NCBI GenBank assembly: GCA_049999725.1
Contig: JBNGIS010032322.1
Location: 36,840-78,172, forward strand
DNA length: 41,333 nt
Direction of reading: 5' to 3'
Source of the DNA: Haplomitrium mnioides
Taxonomy: Eukaryota; Marchantiophyta; Haplomitriopsida; Calobryales
The translations under genes and the position numbers were made by a program. This document shows positions 1-10,567 of this stretch, one piece after another; within the stretch, counting starts at the first letter, position 1, and every line of letters begins with the position of its first letter. Under the pieces are notes generated by a model. It saw only the letters and a list, made by a program, of their open reading frames with translations. It was not told where the DNA came from and ran no database searches.

Positions 1-650
1 AGGAAAAAGTTAAAGTTACTTTAGAACTACTTTTGAGAAAAGCTCCAAATGAGAAGCTTCTTGAGAAAAAGCAAAGATACTTTAGTACATACTTCATGAG
101 ATACTTTAGAATTTAAAATTGAAAGGCTAGCTTTTACCTAGGGTTAAAGAATCTCTAGGTTTTACTAGTGGTAATTAGCTAGACTAGTATATAAGGAGGG
201 AGAAGAGAGATCAAAGGGGACTTGGAGTGGCTTGAGCTTAGACTTTCATTTTCACACTTCGGGAGTTCATTCTTAGAGAGACCATTGGAGAAGCGCTTGG
301 AGGAGCTCTTGGAGGAGTTGCTAAGAAGACTCGTTGGAGGTCAAGCACTTGAGGAGGGGTTTCCAATAAAGTGAGAGGTTGTGGAGAGTGAGAAAGGGTG
401 AGAGCATGAGAGTGGTGAGAGATTTATGGAGTAAAGAGTTTGATATTGGGCAAGAGATTTTGTATTGAGTATTTCTTTTATGTACATTCTATAGGAATTG
501 TTGGGATTTTATGTGTGCAATCTTACTTCTATTCCCTTCTTATCTTAAATTTGCACTCAACATCAAAGTCACATGAGGAGAAACCGGTGAAGCAAATAGC
601 TTCACAGACTATGGTTCCCTCACCCCCTACATATGGGAGTGGGATTTAAC
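1..650 (+). mobile_element. LTR-like promoter region (tentative)
   Basis: No convincing coding sequence. A TATA-like string (tatataagg) is at 188-196. It is followed by a G/A-rich transcript-like stretch with 'ggag' repeats, then T-rich sequence near 450-560 ending in ctcaaca at about 560. This resembles the promoter and R-U5 part of a plant LTR on the plus strand. The following tcaaagtc could be a degraded iMet-type PBS, but the diagnostic TGGTATCA is not intact. The 5' end and any partner LTR lie outside the window or are lost, so the family cannot be assigned. Confidence 0.35.
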
Positions 651-1800
651 CAGTCCTATAGGTAGCGATGACACGTGGCATTTGAGGATTGGTTGATTAA
701 ATAATAGGTCCAGCTTCCCTTCCGAGCTTAGAATAGTTTTATATTTTTTTTTCCCGTTTTTCCTTGTTTGCAAATTTCCAAAACAGAGACTTATCGTTGT
801 TGGAACCTGATGCTTCCTCCTTCTTTCGAACCTTTATAAAATACCGAAGGAGAACTTTCAAACTTTAAGTATTTTAAAGTTTTACAAGAAAGTTGCTTTA
901 TCATAATTTCGATGTCGACTTGGTCCTTTTCTTTCCAACTTTGAGCTTTCACTCTAAGACGTTTTCGAACTTTCAATAATCCTCGAAAATAAATTCCAAA
1001 ATGGAGATAGATCGCCGTTGTGCCCAAATGAAAGACTTTGAAGTTTCAGATCCACCAAAAAAACACTTTGAACTTTTAGAATAACTTGAAAAGAACTTAT
1101 TGAAATGGTGATATTACACCATTTTCTCACATACATGAAGTGTTAAGTTTGTCGAACTCTCAAAGTACATAGATGTGTCGCACCATCAAACTTTCAACAA
1201 AACAATGATGTATCATTGATTCAACACCTCAGCTTTCAAACTTTCAAAAAATTCCAATGAATTCCTATCAAACTTTCACTTCATAGCTTCAATCGCTGCT
1301 GAAATTATGATTTTTTGCCGTTTCAATCTTCAAGGATTCTTTTGTTGAGATCTTTTCCCATAGCTCGCTGCAATCTGTAAGATTTGATGAGTTCTTCATC
1401 AAATTTGGTAAATCTTTCTTGAACAATCTGCCTTCTATGATATTCGAATTGATTTGCAAAATCTTCCTGTCCACTTGAACCTTCCTTCCAAAAGTATATC
1501 TGTTTGATCTGCTTCAAGATATGCATCAATTCATCTTCAAGTCTTCATGAACAGAAACCTCAATCGAATTCATCTTCTCCGAATGAATGTCGTTGATTCC
1601 ACTTCAATCAATATTCATTCTGCTTAGGTTGAATGTACAACTCTCCTATTTGTTGAATTGAATCAGCTTGATGAAAATGTGAGGTCGCCTTCAGCTTGAT
1701 GAATTAGATTCTTGCATATGATTCTTGAGAAATTTTCTAGAAATTGTCAAATGGAGGTGTTCGCAATCCAATTGCAATTCCAGTTGTGCCTCAACTAACC
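646..1800. repeat. AACTTTCAAA-rich noncoding retroelement segment
   Basis: A/T-rich noncoding DNA in which close variants of 'gaactttcaa' and 'caaactttcaaaa' recur every few tens of bases. By eye it is homologous to 31690-32880: both contain an agctta-ga-tagttttat block, then the AACTTTCA variants, and later 'gttcgcaatc'. The second copy lies next to the PBS of a minus-strand copia element, so this block is probably the long 5' untranslated region of a related element. Short reading frames here are chance frames. Confidence 0.5.
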
Positions 1801-1984
1801 TAGAATGTTGAAATTGGGATCAGTCCTCTACTAAAACTACAAATATGAAAACACTCTTCACTCTAGTAGCTTTTGATGACCAATATTTTGTATATCTTGG
1901 TAATTCTTTGGCTATTTCTCCTTCATAAACCTCTTTGGTTAGCAAAAAAATGATTTGTAGACTATGTCTAAACATCTTTTTCTT

Positions 1985-2330
1985 TTTCTTCCAATCCGTC
2001 ACCACTTCTACTTTGCATAACTAGAGCCTTCTCAACAACATCGGATAAGAACTTGTCACCAACGATTTAATCACAATATAATCCAAATGAGACATAACTC
2101 CACCGATGATTGTCAGAACTCTCTTTAATGTCACTATTGGAACAACTCTTCTTTGATCTACCATTCAAAGAATTTTGTGAGTGGGTGTAATTCCTTAGAC
2201 TTCCAAATCTTGCATGGTCTTTTTAATCATAATACTCGCTCCCAGTCTTCCATCAATTGGCACTTCTCAAATGCATCTTGTGATTTCAACATCAACTTTG
2301 GGTGCTCTTATGTCATCTCAAACTTCCGCA
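1985..2330 (-). other. Retropepsin-like domain remnant
   Basis: The minus strand shows a VPIDGRLGASIMIKKTMQ-like start, a stop, then MVDQRRVVPIVTLKRVLTII and SYPMLLRRL. The order and spacing match the protease of plant Ty3/gypsy elements, where the corresponding residues form the active-site loop, the DQRRV strand and the YP-LLGR strand. At least three stops interrupt it. Confidence 0.65.
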
Positions 2331-2961
2331 TTCCATGCATGCATGGCAAGCATTATAATTTTTCTCATACGCTTCATTTCTAGCCGTTAGACTACTCATT
2401 TTGACTATAGAAACACTCGTATTAACTCTTCAAATGTGATATTGGCTTGTCGACTTCTGATGTTCACCGCCAAGTCACATCCTTCTTGTAGTTTATCGAC
2501 CATGACCCTTTAAATTTTTCTTTTGGAGTTTGAGAATCTTTGAAATGAACTTGTTTGTGATACTCATTTTGGAGCTCCGATTAGACCTCCTTAGAAACAT
2601 CATGTGTGGGTTTTGCAAACAACTTTGGATGATTTTGATCATAGTCTTAATCATTTAAAGCTTCATTAATAGGCATAGCAAAATGCTTAAGAATTTTCAT
2701 AAAAGTTCTTTTAGAATTTTCTTTCTTATTGAACAGTTTTCTCTTTACAGTGCTTCTGGTCTTCACTTAATAGACTTGATATTTGTAATCAAACCCTTCT
2801 TTGATCTGGCCGATGTTGATTTCATCTTTAGACAAAATCTAAATGTAACGTATAGCTCATTGAGGATTTTGCATAGGCTTTGGAAAATTTGCTTGAGTAT
2901 GACTTCCTTTTCGATGATTCCCAAAAAGCAAAATACTTCCAACTTGCGGTTTCAGATGCAG

Positions 2962-3003
2962 ACACACACTAGCAAAATGATTCATATCTTCACAATTAAA
3001 ACA
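2962..3003 (-). other. Second CCHC zinc knuckle in gag remnant
   Basis: The minus strand reads CFNCEDMNHFASVC, again C-X2-C-X4-H-X4-C, inside an open stretch at 2857-3183. It lies about 300 bases downstream of the first knuckle in the element's sense. Confidence 0.8.
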
Positions 3004-3293
3004 TATCAACTTCCTTTGCCCTGTCGGATGAACTAGTTGTAGAGTAGTCCTCAAAATTTCAAATATTGGCAATTGAACAGAATATTGTGGAGTCTCATTG
3101 GGTCTGATAAACAAATAAACAAGCTTGGTTTGATTCAAATACATAGGATCAACTTGATCTTGCATATAATAGACTTGTGGCATTACTTCCTTTCAATTCC
3201 TCATTAAGATCATGTTTAATAAAGCTTGGCAAGTTGATAGTGAATGTCTTGGTCTCTTGCAGTAGGTACAATAAAGATTGTTTGGACCAATCA

Positions 3294-3335
3294 ACACTCA
3301 GCTGCTATGTGGCCTTCACGTACACAAGTTGTACA
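3294..3335 (-). other. CCHC zinc knuckle in gag remnant
   Basis: The minus strand reads CTTCVREGHIAAEC, exactly C-X2-C-X4-H-X4-C, followed by a TGA stop. It is a nucleocapsid-type RNA-binding knuckle that fixes the strand and identity of the surrounding gag remnant. Confidence 0.8.
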
Positions 3336-3960
3336 ATAAATCCTTGATTGGTTTGTTGCATATTGCCTCTTGCTTTTTGGTGTTGCCAATTTGATTCCAA
3401 CTATAAAAATTTCTTACCTAGATCATCCATCACCATCTTCAACAACTTCGATCCATAAGATTGATTCTTCTTGGTCTTATCATCTTCTTCCAAATCTCAT
3501 TCTACCTTTGCTGACTCATCTGTATCAAAACCTGATTCTAATGGCGTTGGCAATTCATCCTCATAATCTTACAATTTCTTCTTGACTTTGGTAACTAGAA
3601 TAGTAGAAGTACCTACTTTAGACTCAACATTTCAATTGGAAAGTTCAAATGTCTCAACATCATCAATTGCCTCTTGAAAAGTAGTCGGCTTTTGTTGACG
3701 AAAATATATTTGCATTCAAGGCACCAATCCTTTGATATAAGTTTCAATATATGAACAGCTCTCCCGAATAAGAATCCAACTTCTAACAAAGCCTCTTCAC
3801 TGTTTGAGTATACTTCTTTAACGCAATATGCTTTGTTCTCTTGATTCGTAAGAGATCTACTATTACTCAGACTCACATCTTGTATCTTGGAAATGCTTCA
3901 ACAAAGTTGCCTTAAGCAATTGATATAAACAACCGCTACTTTGAACCAAGAACAGGCTAC

Positions 3961-4800
3961 TCAAAACATTAAAAGAAAATTTAGGAAAAAAATGTGAGTT
4001 TTAAACTAAAAACCCAAAAAAAAGGTTATTTTTTCAAAAAAAAAGTGCGTGAAATTTTGAGCTTTATTTTTTGCCTTTTAAACAAGGATGATAGAATGAG
4101 AGTCAAATTTTTTAATGCAAAATCAAACTATTTTCTAAGTTTTTATGAAAATATTGAAAATCTCAAAATCAACGAAAAGTATAAAAATTATGGCAAGTTT
4201 TTACCAGAAACTTGCATTTATCATTTATAACAATTCAAAGCTCTAAAATTGAAATTCACGTCTAAAGAAACTATTTTGAAACATGTTTGGTTGCACAAAC
4301 TTTAGGCAAACATGAATATGATGTTATTTGAAACCTATGTTTTAGGGAAAAATTTACAAAACATGAGGAAAATGCCCAAGCAAACTAGAAGTCAAGAGAA
4401 TGAGTTTGTAATTGTAGACACAAAAACCAACAAAACGAAGCATTGCATGGATTTAGAAGCTCTATTTTTAAGTTCAAGCAAGAAAAAAGCTTTCATTTGT
4501 AGTTAAAAATCCATTCACACAAAAGTTAAAGTGGGCATTAAAAAGAGGTTTTAGTATTTTAAAATATTATATAATTAAGAGAAACATATACACAAAGGAG
4601 TCATATTCAGAATCAAAAAGGCAGTGCTTAAGGAGATTGAATTAAGAGCGCAAACAAGAAACATCTCCAAGTTTTTGACTAGATTCTACCAAATAAAGGT
4701 TTTGAGTTCTACAAAAGAGTCTTTCACTAGTGTAGAATCTAAGTTGTAACTAGTAGTCTTTGTATGTAGGAGCTTGAGGGTTGTATATGAAAAGTAGAAT
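3961..4800. other. A/T-rich stretch without recognised gene
   Basis: Mostly A/T-rich sequence with runs of A and T. Two short plus-strand open frames (3994-4230 and 4312-4506) have low-complexity Lys- and Phe-rich translations that I do not recognise. No splice-supported extension or RNA gene was seen. It may be the far 3' flank of the minus-strand DUF7869-like gene, or sequence outside the putative composite element. Confidence 0.4.
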
Positions 4801-4825
4801 GTGTGGAAGGCTTGGACTTCCAACT

Positions 4826-5034
4826 CAAAGTCTATAAGCGCATAGGAATCCAAGCTCAACATCCAAACACTCCACCCCAAAGTCTATGCACGCATAGGAA
4901 TCCAAACTCACCATCTAAACACTCCACAACAAAGACTATTAAGAACCTAGGTTTTAGATTCCGTAGAAGAGTTTTTGAATGCACGACGTTTTGACTTGTG
5001 AATTAAAGTCTTTGCGCATATAGGGTTCAGACTT
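4826..5034. repeat. Quasi-palindromic GCAT module cluster H1
   Basis: Modules of the form AAAGTCTATGCACGCATAGGAATCC occur at about 4828-4852 and 4879-4904, with a diverged copy at about 5006-5033 (gtctttgcgcatatagg). The core is close to an inverted repeat around GC. Spacing here is about 50 bases and then longer, unlike the tight 24-base spacing of cluster H4. The same motif recurs at about 9.05-9.2, 22.37-22.52, 23.6-23.8, 25.5-25.7 and 27.5 kb. Confidence 0.6.
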
Positions 5035-6400
5035 CTACAACCAATGATACAAACGATAAACATTCTATTTTTTAAAACAAACTCTATGCATGTTAAAGAT
5101 TTCATTTTTTGATTGGGAATCTAAAAGTTAGACGAGTATAAAGCTCTACATCTAAGTCGAAGCATGTCAAAGGTTTTAAGTTATACATCAAAGTCCTTAC
5201 AAACAAAAAATAAGTAGTCAATTTGGGCATATGCTTTATCAATACAATAACCTTAAACTCTTCAAGCAAACACTAAAGTTGAAAACAACATGCTTACATT
5301 TTGGATAAGAAAATATTTTACAAAGCAAATGAAAATATCAACTAAAGATTCAAGCTTCATTTAAAGAGAATAACATTCAACTTGGAACGGTTTATAGTAA
5401 AAAGTTCAAGAAAACAAATAAATTCAACAAATTTCTTCATCACATTCTTATGTACTTAGAAAAATAAAAATCCTTAATTACAATATAATTGAAAATCCAC
5501 AATATACAATGAAACTCTTAAATTACTTTAGTTACTTGTCTCGACTTCTTTGGATTCAGCTTTAGAAGATTCATCAAGATTTGCTTGATCTGTCTCAGTG
5601 TTAATAATAGTGATTGAATCTCTTTGAAACATTTCAAGATTGAGGGCATTTTTTCTTTCGTACTCAAATAGATTTGATTTAATGGTAGCTAGAGTAGTTT
5701 TCGTCAATTCGTTTTTTGTGTAAGAAGAAAATCAAAAGATAGAATCGTGATTTATGTCATATCAAGTACATCAATATGTAGCTTGGATTTGAGTTTCCTT
5801 TTTATTGCTGCTATTATTTCTATGAAGTATTGTCCAAAAAATGCATCCTCAACCTCACAAGCAAACCATTGAGCACATTCTTGTTTCGAGTTTGGAGGAT
5901 CTTCCTCATAAAATGACAAAACTTAGCTTTCATCTCATGCACATTACCAAATTTTTGCACGTAGCGAATGTTGGGCGAAAGAGTCCCTTCTCGCAGCCTA
6001 AGTGATCCATCATAAATTGCTCAACAATTAAAAAGTATTTGTTGTACTGGAGTGTCTTCTTCTATCTATTGATCATCAAGCTGAGAACCTAGACAAACAT
6101 TTTGAGAATTATTACAAATGTTTGATGGTTGTAAAGGTGGAAAGGTAAATTCTACTTCGAGTACTCATCTTTTTTTTTTTTTTAAATATAGGCCAAAATC
6201 TCTTGTTAGGCAAGAAAAAAGTTATTCCACCATTGAATATCAAAATTTGTAAAGAACTTGTAGCATTTCTCATTTATGTTGTCCCTTATTGCGAAGCCCA
6301 ATTTCTCAGCATCAACTTCTCTTTCTTCCTTTTGAGATCATTTGATTTTTGAATATGCCTTGAGAGTAATCAACATTGAACTTAAAATTTCTATTTCCAC
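5035..6400 (-). other. 3' region of DUF7869-like gene, not resolved
   Basis: A/T-rich sequence downstream, in minus-strand sense, of the last recognisable DUF7869-like coding part. Short minus-strand pieces at about 5500-6300 could be C-terminal coding or untranslated exon, but they have frequent stops and no motif I recognise. No polyadenylation signal could be assigned with confidence. Confidence 0.3.
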
Positions 6401-6408
6401 TTCAAGTA

Positions 6409-7290
6409 GTCACTTGAGTTGGCAAATACCATCCACAAGTAGCCAAAATTCATCTATTGAAAAATGTTTGCTCCAAATCTTTGACTTGGAATCTTTCAAC
6501 TCGAACTTGAATTGTTGACTAAAGGTAATATCATGTATCTTTTGAACCAAAAAGGGACATTGTTTTAGAAACATTTTAAAATCATAAGTTTCCAACAAAA
6601 AATTACCTAAGGTTTAGGATTATAAGATAATTGAAGTGGCTTGCTAAGACTTGTAATCATGAAAGTTTTGACATGTTTAAAATGTTTCAATAATCGGCTG
6701 AACATTTGATTGATTTGATCATGAGCATGACCAACCATAAGAAATCCCACATTGATTTTTCAAAAAAAATTCATAGCAATAAAGAGACCTAGATATCCAA
6801 ATAAGATAGAATTCTTATTCTCTCGTGTCGTGTTGTTCAATTGAAGATACAAAGTTGGAGGCAGTGGCCCTTCAAAGTCACATAATATTTTGTTGTGCAT
6901 AATAACTATCAAATTAGAATCACTTCTCAAGTTTCTGTATGTAAGAAGACCTTTGAATAAAGAGCATGATTGAATATTAAGGCATAAACAACATGCACAC
7001 CCACCAAAAAATCTTTTTCAATGTTTTTTAGTGGCGAAGGCTAGTGTGGAATAGCAATTTTCTTCTTATCCATTTCATCAATGACAAATCCCAAGTAATT
7101 TTTACCATCGACATAATATTTTCTTTGATGTTTTGCAAGTTTTTTTCTTTCTTTCATTTGTTGGTCACAATGAAGAAACAATTGGCAATTGTATTTGAGT
7201 GCATCACCACAAAGCACAAAAGACATAAAAGTGGTTCAATAAAATATATGTTGATGTTTGGAACTTCAAAAGACAACTTTAGGTGCTAAA
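6409..7290 (-). pseudogene. DUF7869-like transposase, C-terminal catalytic part
   Basis: This is the downstream coding part of the leftward gene. The minus strand first gives KYYVDGKNYLGFVIDEMDKK and KIAIPH in one frame (7226-7041). After stops and frame changes it gives PPTLYLQLNNTTRENKN, then INVGFLMVGHAHDQINQMFS at about 6690-6860. A C-terminal piece follows at 6598-6410 (FKFELK...KHFSIDEFW). From memory of the family, DUF7869-type proteins share D-x-MD, LQxDNxxxxNKN, VGHTHEDIDQxFS and a late K-WS-x-W motif in this order, and are thought to be RNase H-fold transposases. The expected Asp in LQxDN is Asn here, so the copy is dead even apart from its stops. The 5' edge of this exon is uncertain; a possible acceptor is the ttttag just above 7286. 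It joins upstream to 9576-10562. Confidence 0.65.
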
Positions 7291-7361
7291 AATATTTAAG
7301 TCATCTTAAACAAATGTTTGTATTGGTAGAAGTGAAAAAATTGTAAAAGATTAAAAATAAA

Positions 7362-7366
7362 CTATA
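7362..7366. repeat. Target-site duplication CTATA, left copy
   Basis: CTATA directly precedes the left LTR (TGTTATAG...) and is repeated exactly after the right LTR at 8887-8891, as expected from LTR-retrotransposon integration. Confidence 0.85.
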
Positions 7367-7512
7367 TGTTATAGATTGTGTGCGACAAACATATTCACTC
7401 CTCTAAACTTCTCTCATGCATGTATTAACATCTCAATATCTCAATATACAAAGAGGTATGGTTATAACTACCTCTTAACTAGACTAGGGTTAAGTTAAGG
7501 TGATATTACGCA
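7367..7512 (-). repeat. Left LTR of TRIM-like element
   Basis: Its first about 130 bases match 8714-8846 almost base for base. After gggttaagttaa it diverges: the right copy has about 28 extra bases containing a duplicated 'actagggttaag'. The inner end near 7512 (...attacgca) is therefore approximate, and a clear polypurine tract next to it is missing. Confidence 0.75.
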
Positions 7513-8700
7513 GCTTCAAGAAACCCGTCGAACTTCTCAGATTTTAACCGTTTGAAATGTGAGATTTTCTCCCTCAATTCTTGATGAAATGGAATGATTC
7601 GAATTGCTCCGTGTTCAGAATCTGATTGCGCATGCACTCCTTTTCAGTTCAATCGAAAATTCGTCGAAGGTGGTGAAGAATCTTGAGAATTCTGAAAAAT
7701 GCAATCTGCAATAGTCCTCCTTCGTTTCTTGATCAATCTTGATGATTCCACTCGGTACAGAGTCGCATTTGCTGGGCGACCTCCATTCCTGCCCTGGGTG
7801 ACTCCAATTGTGCCTTGAATCTTCAAAAATTTCAACTTCTCATATGCTGTTCATAGATTTGAAACAATTATTTTTGTTCGTTACTATTTTGTAGCTGGTG
7901 CGCGTAGGTTCATTTCTCACTGCCACCGCCAGTGAAATTTCTTATCACCAATTTGTTCCGCACAATTATGATCCAGATTCCAAAATTGTCATCCCTGAGC
8001 GTAACTGTGGATCCATCGCAAACAGCTTGCTCCGTGACAACATCGTTCGTGACTGTATCGATGATAGCGAAAATGTCCGGTAATTGCCAGCAGAATACGG
8101 CAATTGCCAGCATCAAGCTTGCATTTCTTCCATCCATTGCTGTCGTTCCAATCTCAACAATGCAGTAGATAATCTCTGTATTGTACTGGATTCATCACGC
8201 ATATATCCAAGTACATTGTCGAACATTAGACTTTGCAAACTGGCATTTGTGCTTCTTTTAATTTCATGCTGCATGCAGGAACGTTTGCCCGTAGAAAATA
8301 ATAAATTCTGTAATCTACTTCTTGATCAATCTCTGCTGTCACACCCAACAGAACAAAGCATAAGACATGCAATGCAGGCAAGCTCGCAAGAGCTCTAATA
8401 CGAGAGATCGATGGATCGAGAGAGCAGAAGTGTAGAACAAAAAAAAAGAATGTCGACGAGCTGGAGATCTGAATGCGTGCAAACGCTGTTTTTCGATCCT
8501 CTGGCCATTGTTGCATTCGGATACCTCAACAGAATCGAAAAGGTTCAGGTTTTTGGTGCTTGAGTCGATCGACAACAGAAGTTGCATGTATGTTGCTTCT
8601 CTTTCTTTCTAATTTGCATGAATTATTTCAAAAAAAAATTTCTAAAAATTTTGAGTGGGTTCCAATAAATAAGAATAAATTTTTTCTCTTAGAGCCTTCA

Positions 8701-8713
8701 CGTGCTGATAACG
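8701..8713 (-). other. Primer-binding site of TRIM-like element
   Basis: The minus strand reads CGTTATCAGCACG directly inside the right LTR. The complement CGTGCTGATAACG looks like a tRNA anticodon arm (C-T-GAT-A-A in the loop) rather than a 3' CCA end. That suggests priming by a cleaved tRNA, as known for some copia elements. The assignment to a tRNA is inference. Confidence 0.6.
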
Positions 8714-8886
8714 TGTTATAGATTGTGTGCGACAAACATATTCACTCCTCCAAACTTCTCTCATGCATGTATTAACATCTCAATATCTCAATATACAAAG
8801 AGGTATGGTTATAACTACCTCTTAACTAGACTAGGGTTAAGTTAACTAACTAGATAACAAACTAGGGTTAAGTACATATTACAACA
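8714..8886 (-). repeat. Right LTR of TRIM-like element
   Basis: A 173-base terminal repeat running TGTTATAG...TTACAACA. In element sense it begins TGTTGTAATATG and ends AATCTATAACA, the TG...CA ends of LTRs. It is followed by TSD CTATA. Confidence 0.85.
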
Positions 8887-8891
8887 CTATA
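8887..8891. repeat. Target-site duplication CTATA, right copy
   Basis: Exact repeat of 7362-7366 next to the right LTR end. Confidence 0.85.
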
Positions 8892-9044
8892 GATAATCTA
8901 AATAAAGGAAAATCTATTTGACTTAGAATAAAATAAAAAAAGGTTTTAAAGGAAGAAAACAAGATTTTCTAACAAAAGGTTACAAACAGGAACTATAGTT
9001 TCAAAGGTAGCTTTGGACTCTTTGTTCGTAAAAGATTAAAAAAA

Positions 9045-9210
9045 CCAAAACACATCCTCTGCGTGCATAGGATGAGTGGAGACAACAACTGATCATATGC
9101 CCGCATATGACCAAAGCAACAACACCAATATTGTGGCTTACTTTGACTATTATCGCGACTGGTTTTAAGAGAAACAAGAACAAATTCTATGCATGCCTAG
9201 GATTTGTAAA
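9045..9210. repeat. Quasi-palindromic GCAT module cluster H2
   Basis: Three modules: acatcctctgcgtgcatagg at about 9051, catatgcccgcatatg at about 9096, and attctatgcatgcctagg at about 9186. Each has dyad symmetry around a GC-containing centre. They lie in intron 2 of the DUF7869-like gene. Confidence 0.5.
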
Positions 9211-9575
9211 CAACAAAAACGGTTCTTGCTATTGTTTTTCTTACAAAGGGCTCTTGATTTAAAGCAACAAAAGAAAAACTTGTTGGAAGGCTAAAGTCTC
9301 CATTAAGAATTAGACTCATTTCTTCACTTTATTTGATTGTAGAAAGGTTTGGATTCAAACTAAGAACAACATACCCTATGCAAGAATAGACTTTCTTTTC
9401 ACAGCTCAAATTGCTAGGAATTATTCAACTCAAATATTGTTTGTTCAACAACTTAACACAACAAATATCTTTTGGCACTAAGTTGAGAAAACATAGCATC
9501 TCTAGAACAAAGCGTTGAGTCTAGAGAAAAGAGCATAGATTAACCAAAGGTTTCAAAAGAGAAGAAATTTGTTAC

Positions 9576-10562
9576 CTTTGTCGGACTCTAAGAAAACTTT
9601 TTCTTGTAATGATTTTATTTCTTCGTATATTTCACAAACATCAAATCTATTGCATTTTGAAATTTTTACATTTGGAAAATGAATCCTCCAATGTTTTGTA
9701 AAACCTGAGAAATTGATAATACAATGGGGATCTTTTACTTTCAAACAAGTTGTGTAGTAGTCATAAACTTCTCATTTTGTAAAATTATTGAGCAAGTTAT
9801 AAACTTCATAAGTAGGCATTCTCTTATAGTGTCCTTGAAAAAAACTAGCCATCCACTCATACACAAAATCTCCTTTAGCAAATAATTCTCTTTTTCCAAA
9901 AATGCCTCTAGGATTTGCGTTTTTGAGATCTTGAATCCTTTGTATTCTATCATTTCCTATTGATAATATTAATTTGAAAGCTCATTTACAAACAATAGTT
10001 CTTCCAGATAGAGTAAACTGATTGTCAACATCAGAGTCTTTTCTTGGTATTCCTCGTTGTAGTGTGATATCTCGATTCTTCATGATTTGTTGAAAATACA
10101 TTTCTATCACAATTTTCAAAAAATAAATCTTGCACAATGACAAGCAATTATTTTGACAACATAAAATTCTCTTCAATTTAGAAATTAATATTGGATTGTG
10201 TTTTTTTCTCACAAAACTTTCGTCAGAATGGACTTTCTACAAAGAATTTTAATGTAAGTTGTTTACCCATTTGGGGTTTGGCCTACACAAACAATTCTTA
10301 TATTGTGGTGGTCGATTTAGTCCATAAGCGAATCCAGCCATAGAAAATAATTCATCATCTTGAAGCTCTTGATCATCATTATAAACATTGTTTGTTCCTT
10401 TGCGAAACTTTTTTGAAGGATGAGGTACTCATTGAGGATTAGAAGAACTGCATCATTCCGAAATGGAATCTTGATCAATATCTCGAACATTAGGAAATGT
10501 TTTTTGTAACATAATCGATGTCTTTAGTAATAGCTCCAATGAAATATTGATTGATTGAGACT
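9576..10562 (-). pseudogene. DUF7869-like transposase, exon 2 (3' part)
   Basis: One minus-strand frame runs almost through this stretch, broken by about six stops. Several of those stops are TGA where the context suggests Trp. In order it shows the Cys-rich piece CLCRPNPKW...ILCCQNNCLSLC, the helix MYFQQIMKNRDITLQRGI, then SGRTIVCK, FKLILSIGNDRIQRIQDLK, GDFVYEWMASFF and KCNRFDVCEIYEEIK. From memory, DUF7869-type proteins share this layout: a CNC-x-KC segment, a helical region with VCK-x-FF and a DNA-binding-like helix, then a K-x-x-CxxCDxY segment before the catalytic part. A good donor (caaag|gtaac) is at 9576/9575. Its 5' part continues at 21990-22260 once the gypsy insertion is removed. 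This section lies outside the DDE-like core and probably covers DNA- and zinc-binding parts. Confidence 0.6.
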
Positions 10563-10567
10563 CTTTG
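10563..10567. repeat. Target-site duplication CTTTG, left copy
   Basis: CTTTG directly precedes the LTR start TGTCACTCC and recurs at 21990-21994 immediately after the other LTR. A 5-base TSD is the norm for Ty3/gypsy integration. Confidence 0.9.

Larger units (their letters stand above)
1820..3960 (-). pseudogene. Ty3/gypsy gag-protease fragment, degenerate
   Basis: On the minus strand, recognisable pieces of a gypsy polyprotein occur in gag-to-protease order but in shifting frames with many stops. A capsid-like part is at about 3590-3900 (including TFQEAIDDVETFELSN). Two CCHC zinc knuckles follow at 3294-3335 and 2962-3003. A retropepsin-like part at about 1985-2330 includes MVDQRRVVPIVTLK, IGGVMSHLDYIVIKS and SYPML. 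In the family the protease removes flaps around an Asp-Ser/Thr-Gly loop; here that loop reads as IDGRLGA, close to the expected site. Reverse transcriptase, RNase H and integrase are missing: the fragment runs into the noncoding block at 646-1800. No LTRs could be paired to it. Confidence 0.7.
7367..8886 (-). mobile_element. TRIM-like nonautonomous copia-type element
   Basis: A 1520-base element flanked by a perfect 5-base TSD (CTATA). It has two nearly identical terminal direct repeats starting TGTTATAGATTGTG and, in the right copy, ending ACAACA. The interior of about 1.2 kb has no gag-pol domain; its short frames show no recognisable motif. A PBS-like CGTTATCAGCACG abuts the right LTR on the minus strand, so the element reads leftward. 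Such short elements depend on proteins from autonomous copia relatives. The interior shares GCTGGGCGACC with the 5' untranslated part of the copia element at the window's right edge (near 40795), which suggests a deletion derivative of that family. It lies in intron 2 of the DUF7869-like gene. Confidence 0.8.

Noticed and set aside
3961-4300. Resemblance of this stretch to 22800-23100 (tagaatgag-tcaa, runs of T and A) as a duplicated promoter or terminal repeat of the composite element
   Set aside because: The shared strings are short and A/T-rich. I could not extend an alignment, in either orientation, beyond what low complexity would give.
7898-8721. Several 60-100-codon frames on both strands
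   Set aside because: They fall inside the TRIM-like element between its LTRs, overlap each other in opposite strands and carry no recognisable domain.
7367-8886. The 130-base direct repeats as a CRISPR-like or satellite array
   Set aside because: There are only two copies, with TG...CA ends, a PBS and a TSD, which identifies LTRs.
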